Shown here: in pieces, positions 1 to 11,483 of the stretch
Layout: the number at the start of each line of letters is the position of its first letter
How positions within the stretch are numbered: position 1 is the first letter of the stretch
NCBI RefSeq assembly: GCF_017562075.2
Contig: NC_054084.1
Span: forward strand, 48,630,697-48,694,696
DNA: 64,000 bases
Direction of reading: 5' to 3'
Source of the DNA: Anopheles merus
Taxonomy: Eukaryota; Arthropoda; Insecta; Diptera; Culicidae
The notes under the pieces: generated by a model
The model's input: the letters and a program-made list of their open reading frames with translations, nothing else
What the model was told of the DNA's origin: nothing
Database searches by the model: none
Position numbers and translations under genes: made by a program

Positions 1-104
1 CGTCTGTAGTCCTCTTCACGAGCCATTAGTTATTTTGTATTTCGTGCCGGCCGTGCTAATTGAATGCTTGGTAAAGATTGCGTGTTTTTTTTTTTAATCT
101 CCAG
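1..104 (+). other. 3' end of leader intron of lectin gene 1
   Basis: This stretch ends in a pyrimidine run and CAG at 102-104, directly followed by ATG at 105. A branch-point-like CTAAT lies near 55-59. The coding part of the first lectin therefore starts exactly at an exon boundary. The transcription start and 5' leader exon must lie left of the window. Confidence 0.65.
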
Positions 105-3100
105 ATGAAGCTGCTGCTGCTAGTGGTGGCGTCCTTGGTCGCCGTATGCCTTGCCGAGCCAAAGCCTGCCATCAATGAGGTCAAGTCAAATCAACCCCTG
201 CAGAAGCCGGGTCGATTCTTGTCACTACCCGTACCTGAGAAATGTGCATCACGTGAGTATTTGTATAAGAAAAGATGGAAATTGGAGAAACAGGGATCGT
301 TGGTAAAGCAGATTATATTTCGAAAGAACGATACGATCGTTATTTGTTCAAACAAAAATCATGTTAGGTTCGTCGCTTAAAATCAGCGCTTGACGCTCCT
401 GCGCATTGAAGTCTCTAGTTACAAACGAAGTTCATCGAACCGAGGCTCACGTTCGTGTGAGCAGCTCTCGAAAAATCCCTACCTAATTTGCATATTTGGA
501 ACACACTCATGGCCAGAAACCAGACGCGCCGGTCACGCCCAGCTCGAAAGATTAACAACACCGGTTCGACAGACCTTGAGTTGGTTTGGCTGTGCTTTTG
601 GGACTCGAAGCACGCTGTGCGCAAAGCGACACGTTGGTGATTGCGAAGAAGCCGTCGGCTAAGAAAAAGGATGACCGTTCAAGAAGATCACCCCACACAG
701 GTCTTAACCAATACGATTGCGCTAATTTGTTGGCTTTTCGGGTGTCCAGTTCGAGTGGCGCCCATGATGATTCCCCGCGACTTCTGACTCCGGCCGGAGC
801 CCGCACTGTTCGGTTAGGTTCGGTAAATGTTTACTATTATGACAGATCCGCTTTTTTCGTAAGCAACGGCATTTCATAATAAATTGGCACCATCTCTTGG
901 GCACCATTTTGTGTTGGCAAGGAACGGACACGGCGGCGGGATGCGAGATGAATACAAAGGGAACGAAGCATCGACAGTGTGCGCCCCAGCACTGGTAGAA
1001 GGGTGATGTCTAACAGTGTGAGTGTGCGCGTGCGCGCTCGCGTTTGACATAAATGAACTGCAAACCATCACCTTGTGTGTGATGGCAGCAAGATGATTTC
1101 GAGGCCCTCGTCATCCCTATGACCGGAGGCTGTTTTCGTCTTGCAGTTCTCAGTGAGCTAGCCCGTCGTACGCTGTTTTTCAGCTGGTACGTTTCGACCT
1201 TTATTTATCGGTGTTAATAAGCACGATTTCTTAATGCTGTGTCTGTGACCTGTAACGGTCGTGATGGTGACTTTTCTCCCCGTGCGAGTATGGTTCGCGC
1301 ATTCCGCCAGTCGTTCGTTTCCGTTGCCCTCGTTCAGCCTCCCGTGGAGTTGCACCGTGCCTGCTGGAGGATGTGTGTGAGGCAATTCCCTGCACTGCCG
1401 AACTACATTAGCTACTGACACGAGTGAGTTGGTCGTATGATAACCGGACCAAGGCACTAGGGTACCATGTGAAGCGATCGGTGCGATCGGCGAGGAGAAT
1501 GAGTGTGAGGTGCATTCAATAAAATAACAGGTACCGACTTATCGTCGCTGGCCTACTTATTATGGTGCCAGTTGAAGGGATGTAGAAAGAAAGGGAAAGT
1601 GCTCCCGTTATGCGTGCTGCCGAAAGTGAGAGTAACAATTCTACCAAATCATGATGAATTGGTAAAACAAAAAGCTTATTTATTGCTTGTGAGAGATCCC
1701 CGGAGCCGCTGCGAAACGATGGAGACACCGCTACTCGCTTACATTGTCTGCAGACGGGAATGCAAAAATCCATCTAATGCATGTTTGCACGTTTCGTGCC
1801 CTTCCAACGTGCAACGGCGCGAAGTAGATGATGCGTAGAAAAGTGTCTTTGATTTATTTGAAATTGCCTGTGTGTCAGATGCTCAGGGCCGCACTCATTG
1901 GCGTCGCTCAAGGTGTCAAAATGGGACGGGCCGCTGCGCAAACAAAGATTGCGCAATGGAATCTTCAGTGGCTTTGGGGAACGGATTTCCGGAGGGAAGG
2001 GGTTCGCGTTGCAGTGGAAGGCGGATGATATTGGGACAATAATAAACACCCAGCTAGCCCACAGCCATCAAGTCAAGTCAGCGCCTCTCCTGGTCGGTCG
2101 TCTAAACGACCGGTACACTACTACCACTTGGCACATTTATCCCACAAAAAGTAAACCTGAAATGGTGCTTCATTAATAATTAATGAAGCACTTGAACTTT
2201 GCATCTTCACATAGAAATATGGGAAAAGATGAACACTGAGTACAAAACGCGACGATATTGATTGAGAGCTAATGAGTGAGAGGGAGGGAGAGAGCGAGAG
2301 TGAGAGAAAAAAGAAGTGGGGGGGGGGAGAGACAGGGAGAGAGAGAGATATACCTCTCGATCGACGCTTATACAGACTTAGGCGCTCTCACAGGCAGTAA
2401 GATTTGGCATAGGAATTTGTGTTACGATGCGTGCTTGATCGTATCTTGACGAAGGCGATTACAAAAATTAGCCATCGACACACACCTGAGCACGATCACG
2501 GTTCCGCCATGTGCAGGGAATAAAATAACCAACAAACCACTACACTGCTACCGTTGACATTTAGTCAGGCAGCGCACAGTTACGTGCGATCCGCAGTGAT
2601 CTTTACCTATTGTGGATGACAGAAGTGCTGAGTTGAGCTACGATCAAGGATAGGTATAATTGGTAACGTTTTCTCTTTTGTTTGCTTGCACCATTCCCAT
2701 TCGCAGGTCCGAAACAATTCAGCTACCGTGGACACAACTACTTCTACAGTGCCCATGTTCCTGCACTTGCTGACAAGCGAGTCGACTGGCTGGATGGTCG
2801 CAACATCTGCCGCGAGTACTGCATGGATCTGGTGTCGCTGGAAACGCAGGAGGAGAACAACCTGATCTTCCGATTGATCCAGCAGAACGACGTGCCATAC
2901 ATCTGGACCGCGGGACGTCTGTGCGACTTCAAGGGCTGCGAGGGCCGCCCGGATCTGGAGCCAAAGAACATCTACGGTTGGTTCTGGTCGAACAACCGTG
3001 AGAAGATTCACGCCACCAACCAGATCCCGAACGGTTGGGGATACAATCCGTGGAGCAAATCGGGCCACAAGAAGATCCCGCAGCCGGATAACGCCGAGTT

Positions 3101-3269
3101 CGATATCAACCAGACGACCGAGTCCTGTTTGTCGATCCTGAACAATGTGTACAACGATGGTATCGGCTGGCACGATGTAGCCTGCTACCACGAGAAGCCG
3201 GTCGTGTGTGAAGATTCCGAGGAGCTGCTGAACTACGTGAGCGCCACCAATCCGGGAATCCGTCTGTAA
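105..3269 (+). CDS. Secreted C-type lectin domain protein (lectin gene 1), exons 105-252 and 2707-3269
   Basis: Joining 105-252 (donor GTGAGT at 253) to 2707-3269 (acceptor CAG at 2704-2706) splits an Arg codon C|GT and gives 236 residues. Residues 1-17 are a hydrophobic signal peptide ending near LAEP. Residues about 50-220 form one C-type lectin-like domain with Cys at 84, 88, 122, 127, 190, 209 and 217. A QPD motif at 175-177 and a WHD motif at 204-206 sit where calcium/sugar ligands lie in this fold. The C-terminus NPGIRL is shared with lectin gene 2 at 32141-32962. The product resembles the insect lectins grouped with Drosophila CG4115, CG6055 and Clect27/schlaff, the last of which acts in cuticle integrity. 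Which of these is the orthologue is uncertain. Unlike gene 2 it has no intron before the ESCLSIL segment. Secretion is inferred from the signal peptide, and the sugar ligand is unknown. Confidence 0.9.
253..2706 (+). other. Intron of lectin gene 1
   Basis: A 2454-bp GT-AG intron. It holds a GA-rich purine tract at 2274-2350 and short unrelated ORFs that look like chance. No second gene, RNA gene or transposon can be recognised inside. Confidence 0.75.
2274..2350. repeat. GA-rich purine tract
   Basis: Degenerate (GA)n/(GGGA)n purine stretch with a G9 run, inside the lectin gene 1 intron. In flies such tracts can bind GAGA-type factors; nothing here shows that function. Confidence 0.7.
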
Positions 3270-3790
3270 GATGGAAAACACCGGTTGGCCGACGCTTGTC
3301 GTGGAAGAGCATTAGAACTGCCCGGTAATGGTGAAACTGCCTCGAAGCGCACCATCAACTCGAGGAATCAAACACTCCTCCTTTCTTTCTCCTATCCAAC
3401 TCATGTTGCTACTATACTGCTCATCGTGGAAAGGCGTAGTACGTTTCCTCATTTAGTAGATCAATGTTGCAGAAAACGTCCAGTGTTGTAAATTTGTCTG
3501 TTTAAGAAGAAGAAAATATGCATTACAATGAAAGCGAACGAAGCAATCGATTCGGCACCTTTCTAAATCGCTCGTACACAATTCATCCTTATTCCCAAGC
3601 ATTGAATTTGTGTCCCAACACTACGGTAAATTATATACTATAAACTATAAAATTTACAACAGTAATCTAAAGTAATCACGCTGAAAGTAAATCAACACCC
3701 ATACACAAATACACACAAGCAAGCACTCACTGGAATACATGTAAAATGTTTTCTAAATGTATATTTATTAAATAAATAGACTTTTTAAGA
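3270..3790 (+). terminator. 3' UTR and poly(A) signal of lectin gene 1
   Basis: After the TAA stop at 3267-3269 there is AT-rich non-coding sequence. A canonical AATAAA lies at 3771-3776, roughly 500 nt downstream, and is the best poly(A) signal in the stretch. The cleavage site cannot be placed by eye. Confidence 0.6.
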
Positions 3791-4230
3791 AATAATACAA
3801 AACATTGACTGTTTCATTCAAAGAAATCAAGGTAATCCGAAATGACATCTGCATATGCATTAAGCATTCAAGTGATATAAGGCCTGGTACAACTTTTTTA
3901 AAGTTATGATTTTTAAGGGATGGAATTCAATGGGAAAATTTAATTTTTGTATAGTATGTTCTAGAATGTTGCTAGTTTAAATTAAAAACCATGTTTATTA
4001 GAAAAGAAATACTTCATAAATCGACAACTTTTAATGGAATAATTTCATTCATAAGGCAACGCTGCTTATCACAAGTGGTTACTTTCATTCGGCGCTGCAT
4101 AAGAGCAACTGTCAGCCTGAATGTAGCCTAGGAAAAAAATAACTCTCCTTTTCTCTTTCCCCTACTTCTCTTTATTTGTATTTCCATATCTGTCTCCGAC
4201 TTCGGGTAGATGCCTGAATAAATTAAAAAC

Positions 4231-4596
4231 GTAAGAAACAAAATGAAGAAGAAAAAAAAAGAAGAAGAAAAAACACAGGAAGAAGAAGAATAAACAAGAA
4301 GAAGAAGAAGAAGGAGAAACAAAAGGAAGAAAAAGAAAATACTAAAAGAAGAACAAGAAACAAGAAGAAAAAAAGAAGAGGAATAATAAACAAAAAGAAG
4401 AAGAAGAAGAGGAAACAAGAGAAAAAAAGAAGAAACAAACAGAAACAGAAAGAAGAAGAAGAATAAGAATAAGAAACAAAAAGAAGAAAAAGAATAATAA
4501 GAAGATGATGATGAAGAAGAAGAAGAACAAGAAAAAGAAGAAGAGAGAGAATGAGGTGTAGCTGGAGGAGGAGAAGGAGGAGGAGGAGGAGGATGA
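4231..4596. repeat. Long (GAA)n-type purine/pyrimidine tract
   Basis: About 365 bp of almost pure purine on the plus strand (AAG/GAA/AAAG words, then GGA words). It encodes only Ser/Phe/Leu-rich shadow ORFs on the minus strand. It directly abuts the left terminal inverted repeat of the element at 4620. Mirror-repeat purine tracts of this length can form triplex DNA. Confidence 0.85.
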
Positions 4597-4619
4597 AACC
4601 ACTTCAAATGGAACCACTT

Positions 4620-5285
4620 CCCAAATAGCCAGCTCGTACTTTATAGCTGATTTGGGGCTGTTTAACGAAAAATCGTTCCAATGTCGTACTTTGTGGCTGA
4701 TTAAGAGATAGACGGTACTTTGCGGAACTATGGAGCTTTTTAACAGGCACATGGTACTCTTTGGAACTTTGCGGCTGATTAGCACTATGTGTAGGGTTCA
4801 TGATGGAACTTGAAGGCTTGTTAAGAAATGGGTACTGAACTTGTCGGAACTTTATAGCTTTTTAATGCATGACATCGGTACGAGATGGCTCTTGTCAAAG
4901 TGTCAAAGTCTGACGCCGTCAATCATCACGTTGCTGCTGCACAAGTTAGATTCGTTAATTGAAGAATGAATATTGAGTGAAGTGATTGTGAACTATCAGT
5001 AAATTGTGTAAAATTTTGTGTAATTCATCAATACAAAGGATTTAAAAATATACACATGTGTTTAAATGAAACAAATCTTGTTGTTTATTTCATCGATGAC
5101 GCTTGCTTGAAAATAAAACACAAAGAAAAATAATCCCCGGAACCGTAGCATAGGGAAGCTGCTTAAGCCCTGTTTGAAAGACACACATAGAACTTTGATG
5201 CTGTTTATCTACTGCAAAAAGCGAATTAGAGCAGCGATCTTTAGCGTGCCAAAATGAGCTGCTTAAGCAATTCTGGCTATTTGGG
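4620..5285 (+). mobile_element. Non-autonomous TIR element, complete copy A (666 bp)
   Basis: The copy begins CCCAAATAGCCAG (4620-4632) and ends with the exact inverse CTGGCTATTTGGG (5273-5285), a perfect 13-bp terminal inverted repeat. There is no coding capacity. Three further copies follow within 2 kb. Target duplications are not visible because the right end abuts copy B. The superfamily is not recognised. Confidence 0.75.
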
Positions 5286-5926
5286 TAGCTGATTTAGGGC
5301 TGTTTAACGAAAAATCGTCCCGATGTCGTACTTTGTGGCTGATTAAGAGATAGACGGTACTTTGCGGAACTATGGAGCTTTTTAACAGGCACATGGTACT
5401 CCTTGGAACTTTGCGGCTGATTAGCACTATGTGTAGGGTTCATGATGGAACTTGAAGGCTTGTTAAGAAAGGGTACTGAACTTGGTGGAACTTTATAGCT
5501 TTTTAATGCATGACATCGGTACAAGGTGGCTCTTGTCAAAGTGTCAAAGACAGACGCCGGCAATAATCTCATTGCTGCTGCACAAGTTAGATTCGTTAAT
5601 TGAAGAATGAATATTGAGTGAAGTGATTGTGAACTATCAGTAAATTGTGTAAAATTTTGTGTAATTCATCAATACAAAGGATTTAAAAATATACATATGT
5701 GTTTAAACGAAACAAATCTTGTTGTTTATTTCATCGATGACGCTTGCTTGAAAATAAAACACAAAGAAAAATAATCCCTGGCATCGTGGCATAAGGAAGC
5801 TGCTTAGGCGCTGTTTGAAAGACCCACATAGAACTTTGACGCTGTTTATCTACTGCAAAAGGCGAATTAGAGCAGCGATCTTTAGCGTGCCAAAATGAGC
5901 TGCTTAAGCAATTCTGGCTATTTGGG
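5286..5926 (+). mobile_element. TIR element copy B, tandem, lacking the first 24 bp
   Basis: Begins at the position equal to 4644 of copy A and ends with the same CTGGCTATTTGGG at 5914-5926. Copies A and B form a head-to-tail tandem with a 641-642 bp period. They share nearly all bases; the differences are scattered substitutions. Confidence 0.75.
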
Positions 5927-6457
5927 TGGTACTCTCAGGAACCTTGTAGCTGATCAGCCTGATGTGTATGGTTCACGATGGAACTTGAAGACTTGTTAAG
6001 AAGGAGTGCCGAACTTGGTGGAATTTAATAGCTTTTTAATGCATGGCATCGGTACGAGGTGGCCCTTGTCTAAGTGGCAAAGATTGACACCGTCAATCAT
6101 CTCGTTGCTGCTGCTCAAGCTAGTTAAGTTAATTGAAGGAGGAATATTCAGTGAAGTGATTGTGATTGTACAGTAAATTGTGTGATATTTTGTATAATTC
6201 ATGAATATTAAGGATTTAAAAATATACACATGTGTTTAAATGAAACAAATCCTGTTGTTTATTTCATCGATGACGCTTGCTTGAAAATAAAACAAAAAGA
6301 AAAATCCCCGGTACCCTGGCAAAAGGAAGCTGCTTAAGCGCTGTTTGAAAGACCCACCTGGAACTTTGATGCTGTTTATGTACTGCAAAAGGCGAATTCA
6401 AGCAGCGATCTTTAGCACGCCAAAATTAGCTGCTTAAGCAATTTGGGCTAATTGGGT
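5927..6457 (+). mobile_element. TIR element copy C, 5'-truncated and diverged
   Basis: Joins copy B directly, starting at the internal GGTACTCT segment, about 110 bp into the unit. It ends in a degenerate TIR (GGCTAATTGGG). It is visibly more diverged than copies A, B and D, so it is the oldest or least homogenised unit. The following 6458-6647 is unrelated unique sequence. Confidence 0.65.
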
Positions 6458-6647
6458 TTCGAAATAAGCGTTATCAGAAAGTAAAAACCAGCGGGTAGAT
6501 AAATAATGATAAAGTTCATTCTTCGTACTAGACGGTGTTCTTAAAAAGGATGATTTTATGAATTATATTTTCACGCTATCATTTTGTTTAAAGTTAAAAC
6601 TGTTTCCCACTGCAATATCTATCCCAAATAAAGCTCCATTGTTCGGT

Positions 6648-7313
6648 AAAGTACCGTCAATTTCTTAATCAGCCACAAAGTACGACATCGGAACGATTTT
6701 TCGTTAAACAGCCCTAAATCAGCTATAAAGTACGAGCTGGCTATTTGGGTTGCGGAACTATGGAGCTTTTTAACAGGCACATGGTACTCCTTGGAACTTT
6801 GCGGCTGATTAGCACTATGTGTAGTGTCATGATGGAACTTGAAGGCTTGTTAAGAAAGGGTACTGAACTTGGTGGAACTTTATAGCTTTTTAATGCATGA
6901 CATCGGTTCAAGGTGGCTCTTGTCAAAGTGTCAAAGACGGACGCCGCCAATAATCTCATTGCTGCTGCACAAGTTAGATTCGTTAATTGAAGAATGAATA
7001 TTGAGTGAAGTGATTGTGAACTATCAGTAAATTGTGTAAAATTTTGTGTAATTCATCAATACAAAGGATTTAAAAATATACACATGTGTTTAAACGAAAC
7101 AAATCTTGTTGTTTATTTCATCGATGACGCTTGCTTGAAAATAAAACACAAAGAAAAATAATCCCTGGCATCGTGGCATAAGGAAGCTGCTTAGGCGCTG
7201 TTTGAAAGACCCACATAGAACTTTGATGCTGTTTATCTACTGCAAAAGGCGAATTAGAGCAGCGATCTTTAGCGTGCCAAAATGAGGTGCTTAAGCAATT
7301 CTGGCTATTCAGG
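6648..7313 (+). mobile_element. TIR element copy D with its 5' end inverted in place
   Basis: The span 6648-6749 is the reverse complement of the first 102 bp of copy A (4620-4721). Immediately after it the element resumes in normal orientation at GCGGAACT (6752), equal to 4722 of copy A, and runs to a degenerate right end CTGGCTATTCAGG at 7301-7313. Total length is 666 bp, as in copy A. Breakpoints agree to within 1-3 bp. Confidence 0.7.
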
Positions 7314-7367
7314 TATCGATGTTGAAACCTTTTAAAGTTATAGCGGGTCACGTATGTTTGAAAAAAA

Positions 7368-8366
<999 letters not shown>

Positions 8367-8731
8367 CAGGCGGTCCCCGAGATACACGGTTAATGGGGAC
8401 CGAAAACGGCCGCAAAATACCGCGTATCTCGAATTTCCGCGTAAGTCGAATCTCGTGATTTCCAGCTAAAATATCACTAATTTTCGTGTAATTTTGCAAG
8501 TAGGGGGTGATTTTAGTTACTTTATGAATTATTTGATATAATTCTGACTGAATATAACAGTTTTAAACCTTTTGAAATAGTTTTTAACATTCGATCAAAA
8601 GGGAAATTATTTGGCAATTTACAATTGATGTGTCAAATCAGTACAATTTGCTTAAAGAACTGTCAAATTTAGAAAACCGCGTATCTACGAATCCGCGTAT
8701 AAGAGGTACCGTGTATCTCGGGGACCGCCTG
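8367..8731. mobile_element. pogo/Tigger-like MITE, 365 bp
   Basis: Starts CAGGCGGTCCCCGAG and ends with its reverse complement; 24-bp terminal inverted repeats match perfectly (8367-8390 and 8708-8731). It is flanked on both sides by TA (8365-8366 and 8732-8733). TIRs beginning CAG with a TA duplication are typical of the pogo branch of Tc1/mariner. No transposase is encoded, so mobility must depend on an enzyme supplied in trans. Confidence 0.85.
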
Positions 8732-8737
8732 TATACT

Positions 8738-8826
8738 TACTTACTTATCCGGCGCTACAGCCGCTTTGCGGTCTGCCTCAGGAGTGTCCGAAACCACTCA
8801 CGGTCCCGCGCCTTCGTCTGCCAGCT
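8738..8826 (+). repeat. Unclassified interspersed repeat (plus copy)
   Basis: Shares the word order TTATCCGGCGCTACA...CCGCTTT..GGTCT...GAGTGTC.GAAACC.CTC..GGTC...CTTCGTCTGCCAG with the minus-strand copy at 35345-35446. It is probably a retroelement end that recurs in the genome. The family is not recognised. Confidence 0.55.
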
Positions 8827-8964
8827 TAACTGCCAACAACGTTTGTGTTTTGAATTATACCAGATCGATAAGTTGTTTGTTGTCACTGTCATCGTGACAG
8901 TTGAGGACTGTCAAAATCAATAATAGCAACAAGAACAATGTAAATATTGCCTTTTTGTGCCAGC

Positions 8965-10956
8965 ATGAATACAGCTCCGGTAAAAAAATTAAAGTAAGTA
9001 TTCGGCAAACAGTGTCTACCATTGAGCAAAAGTTGTTAACATAATAAATAAAACCAACTGTTACAAACATATTACTTCAGGCACCCGGAATGGAGGAAGC
9101 TGTTCAAGAAAAGACGACGCAAAGCCGTTCGCCAGAAGACGGCACAGGAACGTGATCGGCAAAATGCTGAAAAGGAAAAACAAAAATTGTCCTGTCCCGA
9201 GTATCAGTTGTATCTTGCTGAAAAAGGACGCCAAGAACAGATTGCAGCAGAGCGGGAAGAGCTTGAACGTGCATTACGACATGCCGTTTGGCTAGAGGAG
9301 GAACGCAAGGCACAGCTAAAGTTTGAAAAGGTACGCCAAGAAGAGGAAGCCAAAGAACGCGAGGCGCGAGAAAAAAGGGAAAAGATACGAAGAGAATATG
9401 AGGATGGTGAAACCAAACTCAAGCAAGCCAAAGAAGAACGTTTTCAGCAGCAAGAACTTGCACGTCGAATGCTGCACGAGCGGTTTATAAAATTGCAAGA
9501 GTTTGCAGCAACTGGGGCTGATGATTACCTGAGTGAGCTACAAAGCATACAGCATACGCGTGCCGACGCAGATGATTGTAAATTTTTCCTAAAGACCGGT
9601 GCGTGTCGACATGGTTATCGATGTAGCGGGAATCATCCCACGCCGGGTGTAAGTCAGGTAAGTTGATAACAAGATATTTGCATTCATCGACAATCATCGA
9701 CGTTTGATGTTTTTATAGGTGATCTTGATACCGAATTTCTTCAGCCATCCAGCACTGGAACAAACCGTCCACGCGGAATATGGCCACGATGCGCGCCTCG
9801 AGTTCGATGAGGATGATTTGAAAAATAGCTACAATGAGTTTTTCCGAGACATCATCCAAGAGTTTGAAATGTTCGGAACAGTTAGGCACATTTTTGTGTG
9901 CCGGAATTCTGTTGCTCACTTAAGAGGGAGTGTATACATAGAGTATGAATCGATGAGGTAAAAAGAAAGGCAATGCATGTCCAAAAAAGGGTCTTAACAC
10001 CAATTCAACCTCTATTAAACAGGAATGCAGCAGCGGCATACTTGCGAATGAATGGAAGATTCTACGCTAAAAAACAACTTCACGTTGAATTTAGGACCCC
10101 ACTCACGTGGCCAACGGCGGTTTGCGGTAAATGATGATAATTGAGTGTATCCTTTTAAAATTTTGCTCTTGAAAAATAGCGCCTTTTAACGATTGATGCT
10201 CGTTTGTCCTTAACATACGAACCTTACATAGGAATAAGATTGATTTCATGTTGTAACGTAAAACTACCTGTCGGATCGAAATTGCAGGACTCAACGAGCT
10301 GAACCGATGCCAGAAAGGTGCGGGCTGTAACTTTCTGCATATTTTGAAGAATCCAGACCATCGTTACGTGTATAACCATTTCCTGGAAAGCAGATCAGTG
10401 CGAAGGGATGAGCTTTTGCATCTTGCTACGCCGCTACTGCAGAAGTAAGATTTAATGTAGTTCGTCAGAATGAACGCATGATGGTAAAATTTTCCGATTA
10501 TCTTTTTCAATCTTCAGATCATGGGATGAAATAACATCGCATAGTGGCAGTCAAACGTCCAGAAATGCTGCTCAATGGCGATGGTCCGAATCTCCAGAGT
10601 TAGAACCCAAAACATCTGATCACGGAGAACGGGAAACACCAAAAAAGCATGGCAATGAACGGAACGAAGCACATACTTCTGGTGAAAGCCGGAGACGCCC
10701 AAGCCGTAGCTCTGGCCGGAACAGAAGATACCGAAGTGGTAGTGAAAGTGGTTCACCAGTTAGCCATCGAAGTCGAAGTGGCAGTCGAAGCCGAAGTCAG
10801 ACTCGGAAACATGAGCATCGCAATGATTATGCTTCCAAAAAACGATCTGACGATGTAAGGGATAAAAGAAGTGTTCGAAAAAGACAACGTCGATCGGTTG
10901 ATCACAGTCCTTTGCGAAGTCGTGAAGGGAAAAAAAATAAAACGAAACGAGATTAG
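8965..10956 (+). CDS. ZRSR2: U2AF35-related protein ZRSR2/Urp, minor-spliceosome 3' splice-site factor
   Basis: Six exons (8965-8993, 9081-9657, 9719-9957, 10023-10126, 10288-10444, 10518-10956) with GT-AG introns of 87, 61, 65, 161 and 73 bp join in frame to 514 residues. Residues 11-165 are highly charged and coiled-coil-like. A first CCCH finger has C176, C185, C191 and H195. A U2AF-homology domain spans about 203-315. A second CCCH finger has C316, C324, C330 and H334. Residues 370-514 are an Arg/Ser-rich tail. This order is diagnostic of ZRSR2/Urp, which recognises the 3' splice site of U12-type introns and pairs with U2AF65-type partners in the nucleus. Drosophila CG3294 is the expected orthologue. 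The ATG at 8965 opens a 29-nt first coding exon. All its own introns are ordinary GT-AG. The stop lies about 530 bp from that of the convergent receptor gene. Confidence 0.92.
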
Positions 10957-11393
10957 ACTTTTCGAATCTTTTTTAACAGTTTGCTTGGGAACCCATCCGT
11001 GCTGTGATGTCACATGAAGAAGAACAGTTTTCAACCTATAACAACACAAAATATAACAAAAGTAAGTAAAAATTAATACATTTTTTAGCATATAACATAA
11101 TCTTTGTATTATATAACAATTTAATGTAAAAAATATACCTTTACGAGTAGAACAATAGCATAAATTATCGTTCATATGAAACAGTGTGTTTACGAATGCT
11201 TGTTTTACACATCCACATCGGTATGAAAAACTTGATGTCACGATGTCACTAAAATGCTGCTGATGCCGCTTTAGAATTAAAATGTAAATATATGCAATCT
11301 TTTTTAAACGCAGTCATTTGCATCGCAATAATCCGTCAGTAAATTAGCACAAACAGGGTCTTGCATCCATGGCGTATGTTGAAGAAATTCGCT

Positions 11394-11399
11394 TTTATT
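11394..11399 (-). terminator. Poly(A) signal of the gustatory receptor gene
   Basis: TTTATT on the plus strand reads AATAAA on the minus strand, about 85 nt downstream of the receptor stop codon. It is the nearest canonical signal. Confidence 0.6.
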
Positions 11400-11483
11400 G
11401 ATCTCTCGCTTTGTAGTGTGTGCTGTAAATGGCGAATGTATGCAGACGAATGAGAGTTTCGACTTCCGAAAGTGCATTTCGTA

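Noticed and set aside
4128..4785. Ser/Phe/Leu-rich minus-strand ORFs
   Set aside because: They translate the purine tract at 4231-4596, with no start or splice support.
4620..7313. CRISPR-like array
   Set aside because: The repeat units are 530-666 bp with TIRs, and the genome is eukaryotic.
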